This document shows, in pieces, positions 63,298 through 64,000 of a DNA stretch of 64,000 nucleotides. The translations under genes and the position numbers were made by a program. The number at the start of each line of letters is the position of its first letter. Position 1 is the stretch's first letter. The notes under the pieces were generated by a model. That model saw only the letters and a list, made by a program, of their open reading frames with translations. It had not been told where the DNA came from and ran no database searches. The stretch spans positions 5,392,501 to 5,456,500 of the forward strand of contig NZ_CP070506.1 of NCBI RefSeq assembly GCF_016925675.1. Reading direction: 5' to 3'. The stretch comes from Pseudomonas hygromyciniae (GTDB taxonomy: Bacteria > Pseudomonadota > Gammaproteobacteria > Pseudomonadales > Pseudomonadaceae).

Positions 63298-63681
63298 TTA
63301 CTGTAACCCTCGCGGGGTGAAGTGGTGCATCCCCCGTGAAAGCCGCAGAAACTCACGCAGGCTTGCACGTCCATTACCCCTCTGGAACGTCGCCAAGACG
63401 TAACGACTATTCTCCGTCGTCATCACCCAAAACCTGCCTTCACGCTCGACTTTGATCACATCAGAAGTGCGGATCAAATGGCCGTCGCCGAACCGCCCAT
63501 ACTGGTCTTTACGGTTGTGACCAAACACTACGCCTATGCCCGTTCGGGCTTTGATGGAGGCGCTGCAAAGATACGCTGTGATCGGTCTATCGAAGCCTTG
63601 CGCCTGGGCTTTTTTGATTCGTATTAGGTCGAATTCTGTGTGGCGCTTCCCATAAAAATCCAAGCCAATCATGTTCAGCAT
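63298..63681 (-). CDS. Hypothetical protein, 127 residues
   Basis: The start at 63681 (MLNMIGLDFYGKRHTEFD) is chosen over an upstream in-frame codon. The mature sequence is basic and beta-rich, with IKKAQAQGFDRPITAY, VVFGHNRKDQYGRFGDG and a C-terminus FLRLSRGMHHFTPRGL. It is on the minus strand, 90 bases after the 57-residue gene and 55 before the 77-residue gene, so the three may form a unit. No family recognised. Confidence 0.6.
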   Translation of the reverse strand: MLNMIGLDFYGKRHTEFDLIRIKKAQAQGFDRPITAYLCSASIKARTGIGVVFGHNRKDQYGRFGDGHLIRTSDVIKVEREGRFWVMTTENSRYVLATFQRGNGRASLREFLRLSRGMHHFTPRGLQ

Positions 63682-63771
63682 TGTTGCACTCCGTTGGCGG
63701 TATATACGGCCTAACCAGGAATTCCACACGCAACCATCTGTGCTGGTATCGTGCAGAAATCTTGGTAAATC

Positions 63772-63945
63772 TCAGGCTGTACGAATCATGTTTGCGTGAT
63801 AGATCGGACGAAGGTTGCTCAGCACATCAGTGTTGAAGCTAGGTTGGTGAGAGCTGTGGTATTTGGAGCCGGTCTCCACCTCTAGCAGGCACACAACACA
63901 CTCGTTTTGGTCTTCACCAAGCGTCACTTTGGTCAGTTTCTCCAT
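63772..63945 (-). CDS. Small hypothetical protein, 57 residues
   Basis: The ATG at 63945 has GGAG at a nine-base spacing and gives MEKLTKVTLGEDQNECVVC. A longer version would reach 63993 and run off the window. The protein has two Cys residues (CVVC) and a hydrophilic tail ending YHANMIRTA. CVVC could be a redox or metal motif, but no family is recognised. Confidence 0.5.
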   Translation of the reverse strand: MEKLTKVTLGEDQNECVVCLLEVETGSKYHSSHQPSFNTDVLSNLRPIYHANMIRTA

Positions 63946-64000
63946 TCGCCAAACTCCCGTCCCATTCATGTGGGCAGGTGTGACTACTTGCACCTCTGTG

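Larger units (their letters stand above)
22886..64000 (+). mobile_element. Integrated genomic island in the rpoD-linked tRNA gene (right end not in window)
   Basis: The left boundary is placed where the tRNA sequence breaks. Inside lie an element-borne tRNA, a two-recombinase integration operon, unknown genes, chromate, nickel/cobalt and copper resistance genes, an IS66-family insertion, and hypothetical genes to the window end. Base composition and codon use in 23190-31121 and 32658-33212 are clearly more A+T-rich than the core. I found no copy of the tRNA 3' half (CGAGTCCTAC-type sequence) downstream, so the right junction is outside. The block may be a composite of several insertions. Confidence 0.6.

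Overview
The window reads as a chromosome segment of a Pseudomonas of the fluorescens group. The gene order surA-pdxA-rsmA-apaG-apaH-glpE, the prkA-yeaH-ycgB stress operon, cca, folK/folB, plsY, tsaD and rpsU-dnaG-rpoD, together with REP-type repeats of the GAGCGGGCTTG kind, is the order I know from that genus. No species can be named from the sequence alone.

Positions 1-22885 are conserved, GC-rich core. They cover outer-membrane protein folding (surA), PLP synthesis (pdxA), rRNA dimethylation (rsmA), Ap4A turnover (apaH), the PrkA/YeaH/SpoVR stress module, tRNA CCA addition, folate synthesis, phospholipid acylation, tRNA t6A formation, ribosomal protein S21, primase and sigma-70. A 1247-residue sensor with a periplasmic solute-binding domain, PAS, GGDEF and EAL domains follows rpoD. 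glpE carries a one-base expansion of a poly-C tract and reads as frameshifted.

At 22886 the tRNA-Ile2(CAU)-like gene beside rpoD is cut inside its T-loop and accessory DNA begins. The accessory DNA first supplies its own intact CAU tRNA (22951-23027). It then carries a tightly overlapping five-gene operon (23190-31121): two tyrosine recombinases of 471 and 1078 residues, two small coiled-coil proteins and a RecD-like helicase. This has the layout of the gamma-mobile-trio (GmtY/GmtZ/GmtX) or Tn554-like class of integration modules. No right-hand attachment site is visible, so the element probably continues past the window end.

The cargo starts with unrecognised genes (31230-33212), an XRE-type regulator, a histidine phosphatase, a CsbD-like protein and two small hypotheticals. 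A series of metal-resistance blocks follows: chromate (chrB-chrA, 36290-38585); nickel/cobalt (His-tailed MFS exporter, RcnA exporter and a CsoR/RcnR-family repressor, 39089-43073, with matching G/C-tract operators at both ends); an IS66-family insertion (about 43703-46046) beside what may be czc remnants; a Nudix hydrolase, a tandem universal stress protein and a SulP transporter; HupE plus a membrane-anchor protein and a small lipoprotein; and a large copper block (51079-62941). The copper block holds copRS, copABCD, DUF411 proteins, a PtrA-like peptide, a YHS/HMBD P1B-type ATPase and a CopZ-like chaperone.

The copper genes appear wired by two circuits. Four CopR-type boxes (CTTAC-N6-TGTAAT or close variants) sit before copRS/DUF411, copA and the ptrA-like gene, and a CueR/MerR-type promoter sits before the CopZ-like gene. 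The last kilobase holds three small unrecognised genes on the minus strand.
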